A stretch of 37,724 nt of DNA from an uncultured Fibrobacter sp. Its GTDB lineage: Bacteria > Fibrobacterota > Fibrobacteria > Fibrobacterales > Fibrobacteraceae. The stretch spans positions 1 to 37,724 of the forward strand of contig CAMZGI010000004.1 of assembly GCA_947306305.1 (NCBI GenBank), read 5' to 3'. The notes under the pieces were generated by a model that saw nothing but the letters and a program-made list of their open reading frames with translations, was not told where the DNA came from and ran no database searches. How positions within the stretch are numbered: position 1 is the first letter of the stretch; each line of letters opens with the position of its first letter. Made by a program: the position numbers and the translations under genes. Positions 19,283 through 28,567 of this stretch are shown here, one piece after another.

Positions 19283-21325
19283 ATGATATTAAAAAAATTA
19301 CCAGTATTAACTGTTTCCGCAGTTTTGAGCTTTGTAGCATGTTCCGACGACCAAGGCGTTGGCCCCAACAACGAGGTATCCAACAACGATGTCCCCGGCT
19401 ACGAAGTTCCTGGCAATGAAATTTCCAGTTCCAGCATTATAATCCCCGGCACGGAGCTTTCTAGTTCCAGCCTTATCCTCCCCGGCACCGATTTTTCTAG
19501 CTCTAGCTTGATTCTTCCGGGTACCGAAATTTCGAGTTCCAGCATTCTTCCGAACACTGGTATTTCCAGTTCCGGCTTCACGCCTCCCAACAACACAGTC
19601 TCCAGTTCGAGCCTCGCAGTACCAAATAACGGAACTTCTAGTTCCAGTGCAGTAGTACCCAACAACGGCGGCTCGGGCGACAACGAAAACGATTTGGAAG
19701 ACGCAAGGACTTTGAACGGCACGCAAATCCTTTTGAAAGTTTCTGGAACAACGGCGACTGTCGAAAACAACAACGGCTGCGTCGAAGTGGCAGACAAGAG
19801 CGCAACGATTACTTGCCCAGGCGCATACTACGTCACCGGCGAATCGTCCGACTTCCAGCTTGTGGTAAACACCCCGGCAGCCGAAAAAGAAGGCAACACG
19901 GGCATCTACCTTTACAATGCAACTTTGAAGAGTTCCAACTCCCCCATCCTCATCAAGAACGCCGACAAGGCGGTGCTCCACTTGGTGAAGGGCACGACCA
20001 ACGTGATTGAAGACGGCAACGGCAGCCATGCGTTTACAAACGTTGGCGGCAAGCAAGACACGGCAAAGGCAGCAATTTATTCTAAAGACGACATGAACAT
20101 CAAGGGTGCAGGCAAGCTGACCGTCAAGGGCAACTTCAAGAACGGCATCCAGTCCAGCAACGACCTTAAAATAAAGAACGGCGACATCACCGTGGTTGCA
20201 AACGATGACGGCATCAAGGGCAAGGGCAGCCTTGAAATTTCGGGCGGCACCTTGAACATTACCGCCAAGGCGGGCGACGGCCTCGAAAGTGACGAATGCG
20301 TAGAAGACAACAGGGGTGAATTCAAGGACACCGTAGCACACAAGGGCATTGTCGAGATCTCCGGTGGCGACATCACTATCAAGGGACACAAGAGCGGCAT
20401 CAAGGCAGCCAACTACATTCTCGTGAGCGATTCTACCGAACCTTCGAAAATCAAGATTGAATCCCCCAACAAGGGCATCTCTGCTGAAAAGTACATCTAT
20501 ATCAATGGCGGCACCATCGACGTGAAATCGGATTCTTCTGCGATTCGTACCAACTGGCAAGTTTACATGAACGGCGGCGACGTGACCATTTCGACAAAGA
20601 AGAAGGGCATCCATGCGGATTCCGCTCTGTACTTGAGAGGTTCCACAGTCAACGTTGTAACATCATTTGAAGCTATAGAAGCGTTCAAAATTTTTGCCGA
20701 AGGCGGCGTGACCTCCGTGTTCGCCACTAACGACGGTTGGAACGGCGGTGGCGGCCCCAAGAACAACAACAGTTCCATGGCAATGTTCAGCGAAAGCAGT
20801 GGTTACATCACCATCACCGGTGGCTACCATTACATCAGCGTGAAGGGCAACATGGTTGACGGGTTAGATGCTAACGGTACTGGAAAAATGACCGGCGGCG
20901 TGGTGATTGTTGAAATTACCGGCCAAAGCTACGAGAATAGCGGCATGGGCGGCTTCGGTGGCGGCGGTATGGGCGGCGGCTTCAACTTCGGCGGCGGTGG
21001 CTGGGGCATGGGCGGCCAGCAGGGCGGCGGAAACAACTGCGGCGCATATAACTTTGCCGGCGGCCTCATCGATACCGACGACGGATTTACAATTACCGGC
21101 GGAGTCCTCCTCGCGTTTGGCAACTACACGATGGATGTTCCCGGCTGCACAGCTTTGACTTACAACAGCAATAACTACTATGGTTCCGACAAGGCTGCTT
21201 TCAAGCCGACATACCAAGGCAATTACATCCTTTACGGTGGCGAAGTCAAGTCTGCAGCTCAGGTGCAGACCAGCGGCATGAAGGAATTCAAGTTCCCCAA
21301 TGGCGTAAGCTACATGTACAAGTAA
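19283..21325 (+). CDS. Secreted lipoprotein with poly-Ser linker and beta-helix carbohydrate-binding domain (Cthe_2159/DUF4353-like)
   Basis: MILKKLPVLTVSAVLSFVAC lipobox; SSSS repeats; KAAIYSKDDMNIKGAGKLTVKGNFKNGIQSSNDLKIKNGDITVVANDDGIKGKGSLEISGGTLNITAKAGDGLESDE; Gly-rich loop. GGAG spacing favours start 19283 over 19271. Confidence 0.8.
   Translation: MILKKLPVLTVSAVLSFVACSDDQGVGPNNEVSNNDVPGYEVPGNEISSSSIIIPGTELSSSSLILPGTDFSSSSLILPGTEISSSSILPNTGISSSGFTPPNNTVSSSSLAVPNNGTSSSSAVVPNNGGSGDNENDLEDARTLNGTQILLKVSGTTATVENNNGCVEVADKSATITCPGAYYVTGESSDFQLVVNTPAAEKEGNTGIYLYNATLKSSNSPILIKNADKAVLHLVKGTTNVIEDGNGSHAFTNVGGKQDTAKAAIYSKDDMNIKGAGKLTVKGNFKNGIQSSNDLKIKNGDITVVANDDGIKGKGSLEISGGTLNITAKAGDGLESDECVEDNRGEFKDTVAHKGIVEISGGDITIKGHKSGIKAANYILVSDSTEPSKIKIESPNKGISAEKYIYINGGTIDVKSDSSAIRTNWQVYMNGGDVTISTKKKGIHADSALYLRGSTVNVVTSFEAIEAFKIFAEGGVTSVFATNDGWNGGGGPKNNNSSMAMFSESSGYITITGGYHYISVKGNMVDGLDANGTGKMTGGVVIVEITGQSYENSGMGGFGGGGMGGGFNFGGGGWGMGGQQGGGNNCGAYNFAGGLIDTDDGFTITGGVLLAFGNYTMDVPGCTALTYNSNNYYGSDKAAFKPTYQGNYILYGGEVKSAAQVQTSGMKEFKFPNGVSYMYK
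19421..19672 (+). repeat. In-frame degenerate tandem repeat (about 12-aa unit) encoding a Ser-rich linker
   Basis: ISSSSIIIPGTE / LSSSSLILPGTD / FSSSSLILPGTE / ISSSSILPNTG / ISSSGFTPPNNT / VSSSSLAVPNNG / TSSSSAVVPNNGG. Confidence 0.85.
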
Positions 21326-21351
21326 GACATTTTTCTTAAGCCCATAGGAAG

Positions 21352-21379
21352 GCGGAGCTTCACGAAGCTCCGCTTTTTT
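21352..21379 (+). terminator. Rho-independent terminator after the carbohydrate-binding lipoprotein
   Basis: GCGGAGCTT-cacg-AAGCTCCGC followed by TTTTTT. Confidence 0.85.
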
Positions 21380-21531
21380 GCGTTCTAAAAACTTTTTCAA
21401 AACGACAATATTTACCGCAGTAGAAATGCAGTTTTTAGGGAAAAAGGTAATTTCCACAGATAACGAGATTCCTTTTGCTTAAAAGATAGTCCAACGCTTC
21501 CCCCCTCTTTTATATCCTGATTCCGCTTGCC

Positions 21532-22872
21532 TTATAAAAACATTGCAAAGAAGATAGGTATCAACAGGACATCGTCTTCTTTTCTTATGTCTTTAGAATA
21601 GACCAGGTATTTTTGCAGAATCCGACGTGAGAATTTCTTCGCGAAAGCATCGAGAGAAGCGTGAGCCTTGTGACCAGAAGATTTTACTTCGATGGGACAA
21701 ATCTTTGAAGCCCGTGAAATTATAAAATCAATCTCGTAATTGTGCTTTCCGCTTTCTGTAGGCCACGTGTAATAATACAGTTCGTTCCCTGCCGTTTTCA
21801 GCATTTGCGCAACCATATTCTCGTACACATAACCTAAATCGGCAGAGAGTTTGTCGGATAAAAGTTTGTTATAAATAATGTTCTCGGTGAAGTCTTTATC
21901 CCCAAAAGCAAGCGTTACAAACAGGCCTGTATCGCAAAGGTACATTTTGTAATAATCCATATTCCCATGTAAAGATAGTCCGACACTTGGGTCATTTGCA
22001 TGGTGAGCAAATAGGACTACTTGCGAATCTTCCATATCTTGCAACTGTTCTTCGACTCGGTCTTGTTTGCCTTGCTCAATGACACTCGAAATCTTATAGC
22101 GAGACGCATTGCTGTTCAACTGTCCCGGTATCGCAAGGAACATTTTGGTCATTTTGCCGGTCGGATCAATTTTGCGGAAATCTTCGGCGTAAAGGTCTAT
22201 AATCTCCCGCTTTACGGTATCTACGCTGCTGAGGTCATGAGTCTTAATATAAGCCAGCACCGATTGCGGCATGCCGCCAATCAACATATAAAGTCGAAAA
22301 TCCCGCAGGAGTTTGCGAACCAGGGCGTCTCCCAAGGGCTTCTTTTTTTCAAAAGTTTCGCGGAGCATGGGCACGGTAAATTCATCGCCAAGAGCCCAAA
22401 GGAATTCTTCATAATCCATTGGAAACAACGTAACCTTCGTTTCTTCGCTGGGAATTCTAATGCCTTCGACATTTTTCTTTATCGATATGAGCGAGCCGGT
22501 TTCAATATAATCGAAACGACCATCTTTGACCAGTTTTCTAATCGCTTGCCGAGCGCGAGGGCAATATTGAACTTCATCGAAAATAATGACGGATTTTCGG
22601 GGAGTCAGCTTTTGTCTATAATAAAACTGAAGTTGCGTGAACAGGTAATCCAAATTCGAGATGTCATCAAATAAGCGAACAACATCCTCTGGCGCTTCTG
22701 TAAAGTCTATGAGAATGTACGACTCATATTCGCGCTTGGCAAATTCCTCGGCAAGCGTTGACTTTCCGACGCGGCGAGCACCTTTGATTAAGAGTGCCGT
22801 GCTGCCGTTGCGTTCATTTTTCCAATGCAGCATTTTGTCGTAGAGTTTCCGTTTGAAAGCGGGTGTTTCCAT
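21532..22872 (-). CDS. AAA_14/DUF4143 family ATPase
   Basis: Walker A KGARRVGKSTLAEEFA; KSVIIFDEVQ; FIETGS-like YIETGSLIS; C-terminal nuclease-like EIDFIISRASKICPIEVKSSG. Confidence 0.9.
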   Translation of the reverse strand: METPAFKRKLYDKMLHWKNERNGSTALLIKGARRVGKSTLAEEFAKREYESYILIDFTEAPEDVVRLFDDISNLDYLFTQLQFYYRQKLTPRKSVIIFDEVQYCPRARQAIRKLVKDGRFDYIETGSLISIKKNVEGIRIPSEETKVTLFPMDYEEFLWALGDEFTVPMLRETFEKKKPLGDALVRKLLRDFRLYMLIGGMPQSVLAYIKTHDLSSVDTVKREIIDLYAEDFRKIDPTGKMTKMFLAIPGQLNSNASRYKISSVIEQGKQDRVEEQLQDMEDSQVVLFAHHANDPSVGLSLHGNMDYYKMYLCDTGLFVTLAFGDKDFTENIIYNKLLSDKLSADLGYVYENMVAQMLKTAGNELYYYTWPTESGKHNYEIDFIISRASKICPIEVKSSGHKAHASLDAFAKKFSRRILQKYLVYSKDIRKEDDVLLIPIFFAMFL

Positions 22873-22916
22873 TCTAGGCTCCGTCTGTAACGCTTTCTCC
22901 TAAATATACATCTTTT

Positions 22917-23028
22917 TGCCGAATTTCTCACAAAAAATTACGTCTAAAATGCCGAATTTCTCATAAAAATTGACCGTATGCCGAAAATCTCATAAATTTT
23001 TATATCTAAAATGCCAAATTTCTCACCA
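22917..23028. repeat. Four iteron-like direct repeats upstream of the DUF4143 ATPase
   Basis: tTGCCGAATTTCTCAC (22917), aTGCCGAATTTCTCAT, aTGCCGAAAATCTCAT, aTGCCAAATTTCTCAC (to about 23026); GCC spacing 33, 29, 33 bp. Confidence 0.85.
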
Positions 23029-23199
23029 TTTTACATAAAAATCACGCAATTTCGCATCCTGAAAAAACATACACCATCAACGACTTAATCGAAGAAAAGC
23101 CCAATGGCTCATTGCAAGTTCGGCTTCCACTTAATCTCGTCGTACCCGAGCTTCGCCCCTAGCGACGGGCTTCTTTAATATTGCTAAATTTACGGTGTA

Positions 23200-25185
23200 A
23201 TGGTAGAAGAGCTAGAGCAAGAAGAGTACGAAGTAAAAATCGGTTCGTTTAACGGGCCGATGGATTTGCTCGTCTATCTCGTTCAGAAAAAGGAGATGAC
23301 GCTCGACCAGATTCCCATTGCTGAAATCGCAGACGACTTTTTGAAGTGGGTAAACGAGTATTCCGAAACAGACCTTTCCAAAGCGGGCGACTTCTTGTTT
23401 ATGGCGAGCCGCTTGATGGCTCTCAAGGTGCAAGAACTGCTCCCTGCCGAAGAACGCGACCCGGAAATGGAAGAGGAATATAACGAAGACCGCGAAAAGC
23501 TCATGAAAGAAATGTTGGAATACCAGCGTTTCAAGCAAGTGGCAAGCGGCCTCCAAGAAATGGAAGCGAAGAACTTCGGAACATATTCCCGCGGGCGACT
23601 AGAAAAGACGCAGAGCGACGACGACACGCTTGCGGACGCGAATATTTGGCAGCTTTTCCGCGCTTACCAGAAAAGTTTAAAGACAAAGATTTCCGAGACG
23701 ATCCACCATATCGAATTGGACTACGTGACCATTCAGGACCGTCAGCAGGCCATCAACAACTACTTGAACGTGAATGGACGAGCCCTCTTTGAAGACTTGC
23801 TCGACAACGACAGCCACCCGATTGTGGCGGCGGTGACGTTCATGGCAATGCTCGAAATGATCAAGACGGACGACATCGTGTTCCGCCAGAGCGAGTTGTT
23901 CGGGCCAATTTGGATTTACCGCAAAAAGAACAATCCCGAATACGCCGAAGAAATGGCGCACGAGACTGTATTCTTCAGCAAGGATCCCGAAGTCAAGGCG
24001 GGGCTTGTCGATACGATCCGCAGCCAGGCAATTGCACGTTCCAAGGAAAAGAGCGTGGGCGACCTTGCCGCGACGATGCGCGAAGCCGTCCTTTGGACGG
24101 AGCGTGGCAGGAACGTTACGGAAGAAGACCTCAATGCCATGCTCGAAGGTCGCGAAGATATTTCCGAAGTGCAGGAGAATCCGTTTGCCGACATGATTGC
24201 CGAAGCGGATGCCGCCGAGGGCGTTTCCGCAACGCAGCCTAGCGAGCAGCCACCAGCAAGCGAACAAGCTCCTGCGAACGAAGTTCTGAGCGAAGCTACC
24301 ACAACGGAAACCGCGACATCAGTCGATGGAAATGCAGCAAGCATTGCAAACGGAGAAGTGACGGATGCCGCAGATGCTGCGGCACCAGTCGCAGAAGACG
24401 AAGCTCCAGTTATTACAGAAACTTCATCCGAGCAAAGCGACGCAACGGGCTTCGACGACATTACGCATAAATTCGAACCGCTAGACGAAACCGCCGAAGC
24501 GGAAGAAGAATTTATCGAAGACGCTGAAGATGAATTTGAAGACTTCGACGAAGAAGAAGTCGAAAATTTCGAAGAAAAAGTCGAAGACGGAATTGAAGAG
24601 CAAGCCTCCCCTGCTCCAGCAACAACAGAAGCAAGTTTCCAAGGCATGAGCGAAGATGCGGTCAAGCAGATGAGCGACGAGGAATTTGCTGCCTTTATGC
24701 AAAAGGCTCAAGCGTTCTACGACAACGCGAATTCCGCAACCGCAACAACGTCAGCACAGTCCGCCACGGTCAAACCAGCAACTCCGAAACCTGCAACGCC
24801 AGCGACACACGCAAGCAGCATTGCAGACGAAACGCCGCATAGCAGCTATAGAGCTCCTGCACCAATTCAAAAAGAAGAGCCTGAAGAAGACAGGTATTCC
24901 TCTTACAGTTTCGGTAACGAAATGACGGACGAAGAATACATAGCCTACTTGAACCGCAGTGCACGAGCAAGCCGCAAGGAAGAGGCCACAAAGCCTGTAG
25001 CTCCCGTCGCAGAAAAAAACGCTGAAAAGCCAGCCGCAGAAAAGCCTAAGAAAAAGTCATTCATGCCCGAAGAAGACGAAGAAGGCGGAATGACCGAAGA
25101 AGAGTATCAAGCCTATCTCGCCGAACACGGCGATGACGACGAAGACGAAGAAGGCCCCGTTGTTTACGGAGCCGGGAAGAATTAG
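23200..25185 (+). CDS. scpA: Segregation and condensation protein A with long acidic C-terminal extension (661 aa)
   Basis: N-terminal ScpA pattern YEVKIGSFNGPMDLLVYLVQKKEMTLDQIPIAEIADDFLKWV...DFLFMASRLMALKVQELLP; C-terminal part rich in E/D/A/P. Confidence 0.92.
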   Translation: MVEELEQEEYEVKIGSFNGPMDLLVYLVQKKEMTLDQIPIAEIADDFLKWVNEYSETDLSKAGDFLFMASRLMALKVQELLPAEERDPEMEEEYNEDREKLMKEMLEYQRFKQVASGLQEMEAKNFGTYSRGRLEKTQSDDDTLADANIWQLFRAYQKSLKTKISETIHHIELDYVTIQDRQQAINNYLNVNGRALFEDLLDNDSHPIVAAVTFMAMLEMIKTDDIVFRQSELFGPIWIYRKKNNPEYAEEMAHETVFFSKDPEVKAGLVDTIRSQAIARSKEKSVGDLAATMREAVLWTERGRNVTEEDLNAMLEGREDISEVQENPFADMIAEADAAEGVSATQPSEQPPASEQAPANEVLSEATTTETATSVDGNAASIANGEVTDAADAAAPVAEDEAPVITETSSEQSDATGFDDITHKFEPLDETAEAEEEFIEDAEDEFEDFDEEEVENFEEKVEDGIEEQASPAPATTEASFQGMSEDAVKQMSDEEFAAFMQKAQAFYDNANSATATTSAQSATVKPATPKPATPATHASSIADETPHSSYRAPAPIQKEEPEEDRYSSYSFGNEMTDEEYIAYLNRSARASRKEEATKPVAPVAEKNAEKPAAEKPKKKSFMPEEDEEGGMTEEEYQAYLAEHGDDDEDEEGPVVYGAGKN

Positions 25186-25195
25186 ATTCTATAAG

Positions 25196-25215
25196 ATTCT
25201 CACCTTCGTGAGAAT
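25196..25215. repeat. Small palindromic intergenic repeat
   Basis: ATTCTCAC-CTTC-GTGAGAAT; the 14-nt core CTCACCTTCGTGAG also occurs (reverse complement) in the 4251-4266 hairpin. Confidence 0.6.
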
Positions 25216-25227
25216 GACGAGGCGATG

Positions 25228-25944
25228 CTAATCGTCGCGGCGACCGCCTAAAAGGCCCGCCCTATACGCCCAATAAAGCAACTGCAAAATCGAAGAAATC
25301 GCAGCAGCCACATACGTGAGCCCGGCCGCAAAAAGCACGCCAGAGACCGTATTGTATTCGCGTCCCTGCGCCACCACTTCCAAACGAGCCAAAGCTTTCT
25401 TTGCACGGGACGAAGCATCGAATTCCACAGGCACAGTCACCAGCGTAAAGAGCGTTGCAAGGGCAAAGAGCACAACGCCCACAATCGCAAGAGATTGGCC
25501 AAGAGCCTTGCCCATGCCCATAAGCATAATGCCGATAATCACAAGCCACGGTCCCAAATTAGAACCGACGTTTGCAGCAGGCACAATCGCCGAACGCAGC
25601 CACAGCGGAAAATACCCTTCGGCATGCTGGATAGCATGTCCCACTTCGTGAGCGGCAACGCCAGCGGCGCTCGCGTTGCGGCCATGATAAACTTCTGGCG
25701 ACAGGTTGAGCGTCTTGTTCAGCGGATTGTAATGATCCGAGAGAAAGCCTTGATGCTGCAATACCTTCACGTCGGTAATGCCAGCTTCCATAAGGATAGC
25801 CTTTGCCACATCGGCACCGGTAAGGCCGCTAGAAATGTGAACTTTTTGACCTGCGGCAAAGCGAGTTTTGACAAGCATAGAAACCGCCCCCGAGAGGACG
25901 AGCGTGACGAGCAAAATGCCCATGTATAAATGATCAAATATCAT
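25228..25944 (-). CDS. Neutral zinc metallopeptidase, YugP-like membrane protein
   Basis: VAAHEVGHAIQHAEGYFPLWLRSAIVPAANVGSNLGPWL HEXXH motif, multiple TM segments, LNLSPEVYHGRNASA. Confidence 0.92.
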   Translation of the reverse strand: MIFDHLYMGILLVTLVLSGAVSMLVKTRFAAGQKVHISSGLTGADVAKAILMEAGITDVKVLQHQGFLSDHYNPLNKTLNLSPEVYHGRNASAAGVAAHEVGHAIQHAEGYFPLWLRSAIVPAANVGSNLGPWLVIIGIMLMGMGKALGQSLAIVGVVLFALATLFTLVTVPVEFDASSRAKKALARLEVVAQGREYNTVSGVLFAAGLTYVAAAISSILQLLYWAYRAGLLGGRRDD

Positions 25945-25995
25945 AGTAGGTATCAGGTTTGAGGTTATAGGTACAGTTAATAGTTACTAGAACTT

Positions 25996-26040
25996 AGTTA
26001 CTAGAAAGAATCATAAGAAAAAATCTAGTAACTAGTAACT
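25996..26040. repeat. Dispersed palindromic repeat, copy 2 (inverted relative to copy 1)
   Basis: agttactagaaagaatcataagaaaaaatctagtaactagtaact; its reverse complement shares the first 26 nt exactly with copy 1. Confidence 0.8.
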
Positions 26041-26153
26041 TAGAACTATCAACTTGCGTTTTACTATTAATTTTTTTCACCTTGTAATTTACAAAAACTC
26101 TTGCGGGAGCGTCTGTGATTTGGTCACTTAAATTTGCTCATTATCGGTTGTTT

Positions 26154-27335
26154 TTACATGTCGCCGGTTTTGAAATGTGTCTTATCGCGTAAATGCGTCA
26201 AGAACAGACCTAGCACCAAGTAAAAGACCGCCTGGATTGCAAGCAAATAGAGCTTTGGAGCCACATCGTAAATGTCCGCGCCCATCTGTTCAATCGAAAG
26301 CCACGCAGGCACAGCAAACGTACTCGGCAAAATATACGAAAGCCACACCATCCAGCTCGGCATCAAATAAGCTGGCCAGCTAAAGTTCGCGAGGAACAAT
26401 ATCGGGATGGAGAAGTTCAAGAACAGCTGCATGCTCGATTCGCGACGCAAGAATACTTGCGAAATGCACATTCCAAAATTGATGACCGACGAAAGGAATA
26501 CCGCCGCAAACACCACCATCGGCAAAAGTTCCCCACGACGCGGGAAGTCAAAGAGGTTGTAGATGAAGCAATGGTAGAACAAGATAAAGCAGCAATAGTG
26601 CAAGAAATACGCTAGAGCACGCCCCAAGTAGCGGTACGGCAAACTTTCGTTTTCGACTTCGGAATAGCGGTAGTTCCGGCGGAAACGACGGTGTCCACGG
26701 GCTCCGCCCATAATGCAAATGCCGATAATCAACGACTGCTGCAAAATCACCACGAGCACGCTAGGAACAACATAATTCGAGTAACTTCCCGTGTTGTTGT
26801 ACATCGTTTGTATTGATATCGGAATCGGGTCGCGCATAGCCATCGCCTTTGCAGAGGGCACTTGCTTGCCAAGAGCAATCGCCTTGACTTTGCTAACCGC
26901 GCCAACCGTCAACGCGCATGTCGCAAAAGCCGTTCCAATCGTGCCGTGAAGCATCACATAAGCGCCATGCGTAAAGATATTGACCTTCGTCGGCTTTTTG
27001 TTCAGCAAGTCCTTTTCCATGTTTTCAGGAATGACCATGAAGCCAAAAATATCTTCGCGAGCCATGGCGGTTTCTGCTTCGAGCATGTCGTTATAAACAG
27101 CCTTGACTTCGACCTGTTGCGTTGCAGAAGCCATCCGTACAAGTTCACGGGACTTCGCCGAATGATCCAAATCGACAACGCCGACCGGAACCTTTGAAAC
27201 AGTCTGGTTCACATACGCCGTCGGGTAGTAGAACGCATAGAGGACTCCAGCGACAACGAGCAAAAGCACCGCCGCAGGGTCCGTGAAAAATTGTTTCCAT
27301 TCCGTCAAAGTCACTTTCAAAAGACGACTAATCAT
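26154..27335 (-). CDS. ABC-2 type transporter permease
   Basis: N-terminal TM then large extracytoplasmic region (VPVGVVDLDHSAKSRELVRMASATQQVEVKAVY) and C-terminal TM bundle. Confidence 0.85.
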   Translation of the reverse strand: MISRLLKVTLTEWKQFFTDPAAVLLLVVAGVLYAFYYPTAYVNQTVSKVPVGVVDLDHSAKSRELVRMASATQQVEVKAVYNDMLEAETAMAREDIFGFMVIPENMEKDLLNKKPTKVNIFTHGAYVMLHGTIGTAFATCALTVGAVSKVKAIALGKQVPSAKAMAMRDPIPISIQTMYNNTGSYSNYVVPSVLVVILQQSLIIGICIMGGARGHRRFRRNYRYSEVENESLPYRYLGRALAYFLHYCCFILFYHCFIYNLFDFPRRGELLPMVVFAAVFLSSVINFGMCISQVFLRRESSMQLFLNFSIPILFLANFSWPAYLMPSWMVWLSYILPSTFAVPAWLSIEQMGADIYDVAPKLYLLAIQAVFYLVLGLFLTHLRDKTHFKTGDM

Positions 27336-28548
27336 TTTTTCGCCTCCTGATTTTTTCTAACAACTTGCCAAACTGCAAGTGAAATTCCGCAACGGGATTA
27401 TCGTCTTCGACGACTACGGGCATTTGAGAATCATGCTTCAAGCGGTACTTCCAACGGAGTTCCATCGCAAGACTTCCAAACAAAGTCCAGAACAATGCCA
27501 TGCCAGCCATAAGCTTGATAACTTCCCAAGAGGCTTGCATTCCGACATCGCCAAGGAGCATCATTGACTGCACGCGAAGCACATGCGTCAGCGGAAGCAC
27601 AAACGCAAAGCAACGCACTGCAAACGGCATCGCCATCACGGGGAACGTCTGACCCGCAAACGCAAACGCAGGGCCGCCAATCACGCCCGAAACGCCAGTC
27701 GCAATTCGCATCACGCCAGTAACGCCCACAAAAACCATCCCAGCCCCGACGCAACTAATCACCATCAAAAGTTGCGCGACAGAGACCATCACAAATTCTT
27801 CGAAGCCCATTGGCATAAGCATGCGGTGCGTGTAAGCGTAGCTGCCCATGTATTCGAGCCAAACAATAATCACAGCAGGGACAAACGAAGCGACGCCAAG
27901 CGTAAACCAAGAACGTTCTGCGTACTGGTAAAATTCACGCACTCGCTTATCGCGAAGCGGAAACGAACCCACATACACGGCGACAAGCATTGCCGCCAAA
28001 TGGAACATCGCAGACACAAGACCAAGAACCAAGAATCCTTGATAATTGCCTTCGATGTTGCCAACCGAATGAATCTCTGTTTTAATCGGGTCGTCAAAAG
28101 ATGCGGTAAAAAGATCCGTGCCCACATCCGTAATCGCCGCACGAATTTCCTTTGTTGCAAACATGTTCGTGAGGTAATTCTGACCGCTAGAATAAACGGG
28201 AATCACAGGAGCTTCAAGACGGAGCGCTCGGCGTTCCAAATCTGTCGGAAGCACGACAAATGTTTGCAAATCGCCACGGATAACCGCATGTTCACACTCC
28301 CCCATGTCATGGCAAATCAGCTTCACATCAAGCACAGGGCTAGACTGGAGTGCACGTTCTAGGCGGTCGGCGAGTTGGCTGTTATCTTGTTTGACAACGC
28401 CTATCGGAATATGCTGCACAATTTCATTCGAAAACATCTCCAGCACAAACACAGAGACACCCACGGGAAGCACAGCAAGAATCAACCACAAAACAATCTT
28501 GTGGCTAAAGTAAATTTTCCCAGTTGTCTTTAAAAGGCCTTTCAGCAC
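27328..28548 (-). CDS. ABC-2 type transporter permease, second subunit
   Basis: IPIGVVKQDNSQLADRLERALQSSPVLDVKLI; C-terminal TM bundle; overlaps the downstream permease by 8 bp. Confidence 0.85.
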   Translation of the reverse strand: MLKGLLKTTGKIYFSHKIVLWLILAVLPVGVSVFVLEMFSNEIVQHIPIGVVKQDNSQLADRLERALQSSPVLDVKLICHDMGECEHAVIRGDLQTFVVLPTDLERRALRLEAPVIPVYSSGQNYLTNMFATKEIRAAITDVGTDLFTASFDDPIKTEIHSVGNIEGNYQGFLVLGLVSAMFHLAAMLVAVYVGSFPLRDKRVREFYQYAERSWFTLGVASFVPAVIIVWLEYMGSYAYTHRMLMPMGFEEFVMVSVAQLLMVISCVGAGMVFVGVTGVMRIATGVSGVIGGPAFAFAGQTFPVMAMPFAVRCFAFVLPLTHVLRVQSMMLLGDVGMQASWEVIKLMAGMALFWTLFGSLAMELRWKYRLKHDSQMPVVVEDDNPVAEFHLQFGKLLEKIRRRKND

Positions 28549-28567
28549 AATAACCTTCTATTCCAGC

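Noticed and set aside
19307-20614. 435-aa minus-strand ORF opposite the carbohydrate-binding lipoprotein
   Set aside because: Repetitive TGTRNF/RAGEDKAGTRK text is the antisense of the Ser-linker repeats.
22917-23028. CRISPR array interpretation of the repeats
   Set aside because: Units are only about 15 nt with short AT-rich spacers of similar sequence and no cas genes; iteron/operator reading fits better.
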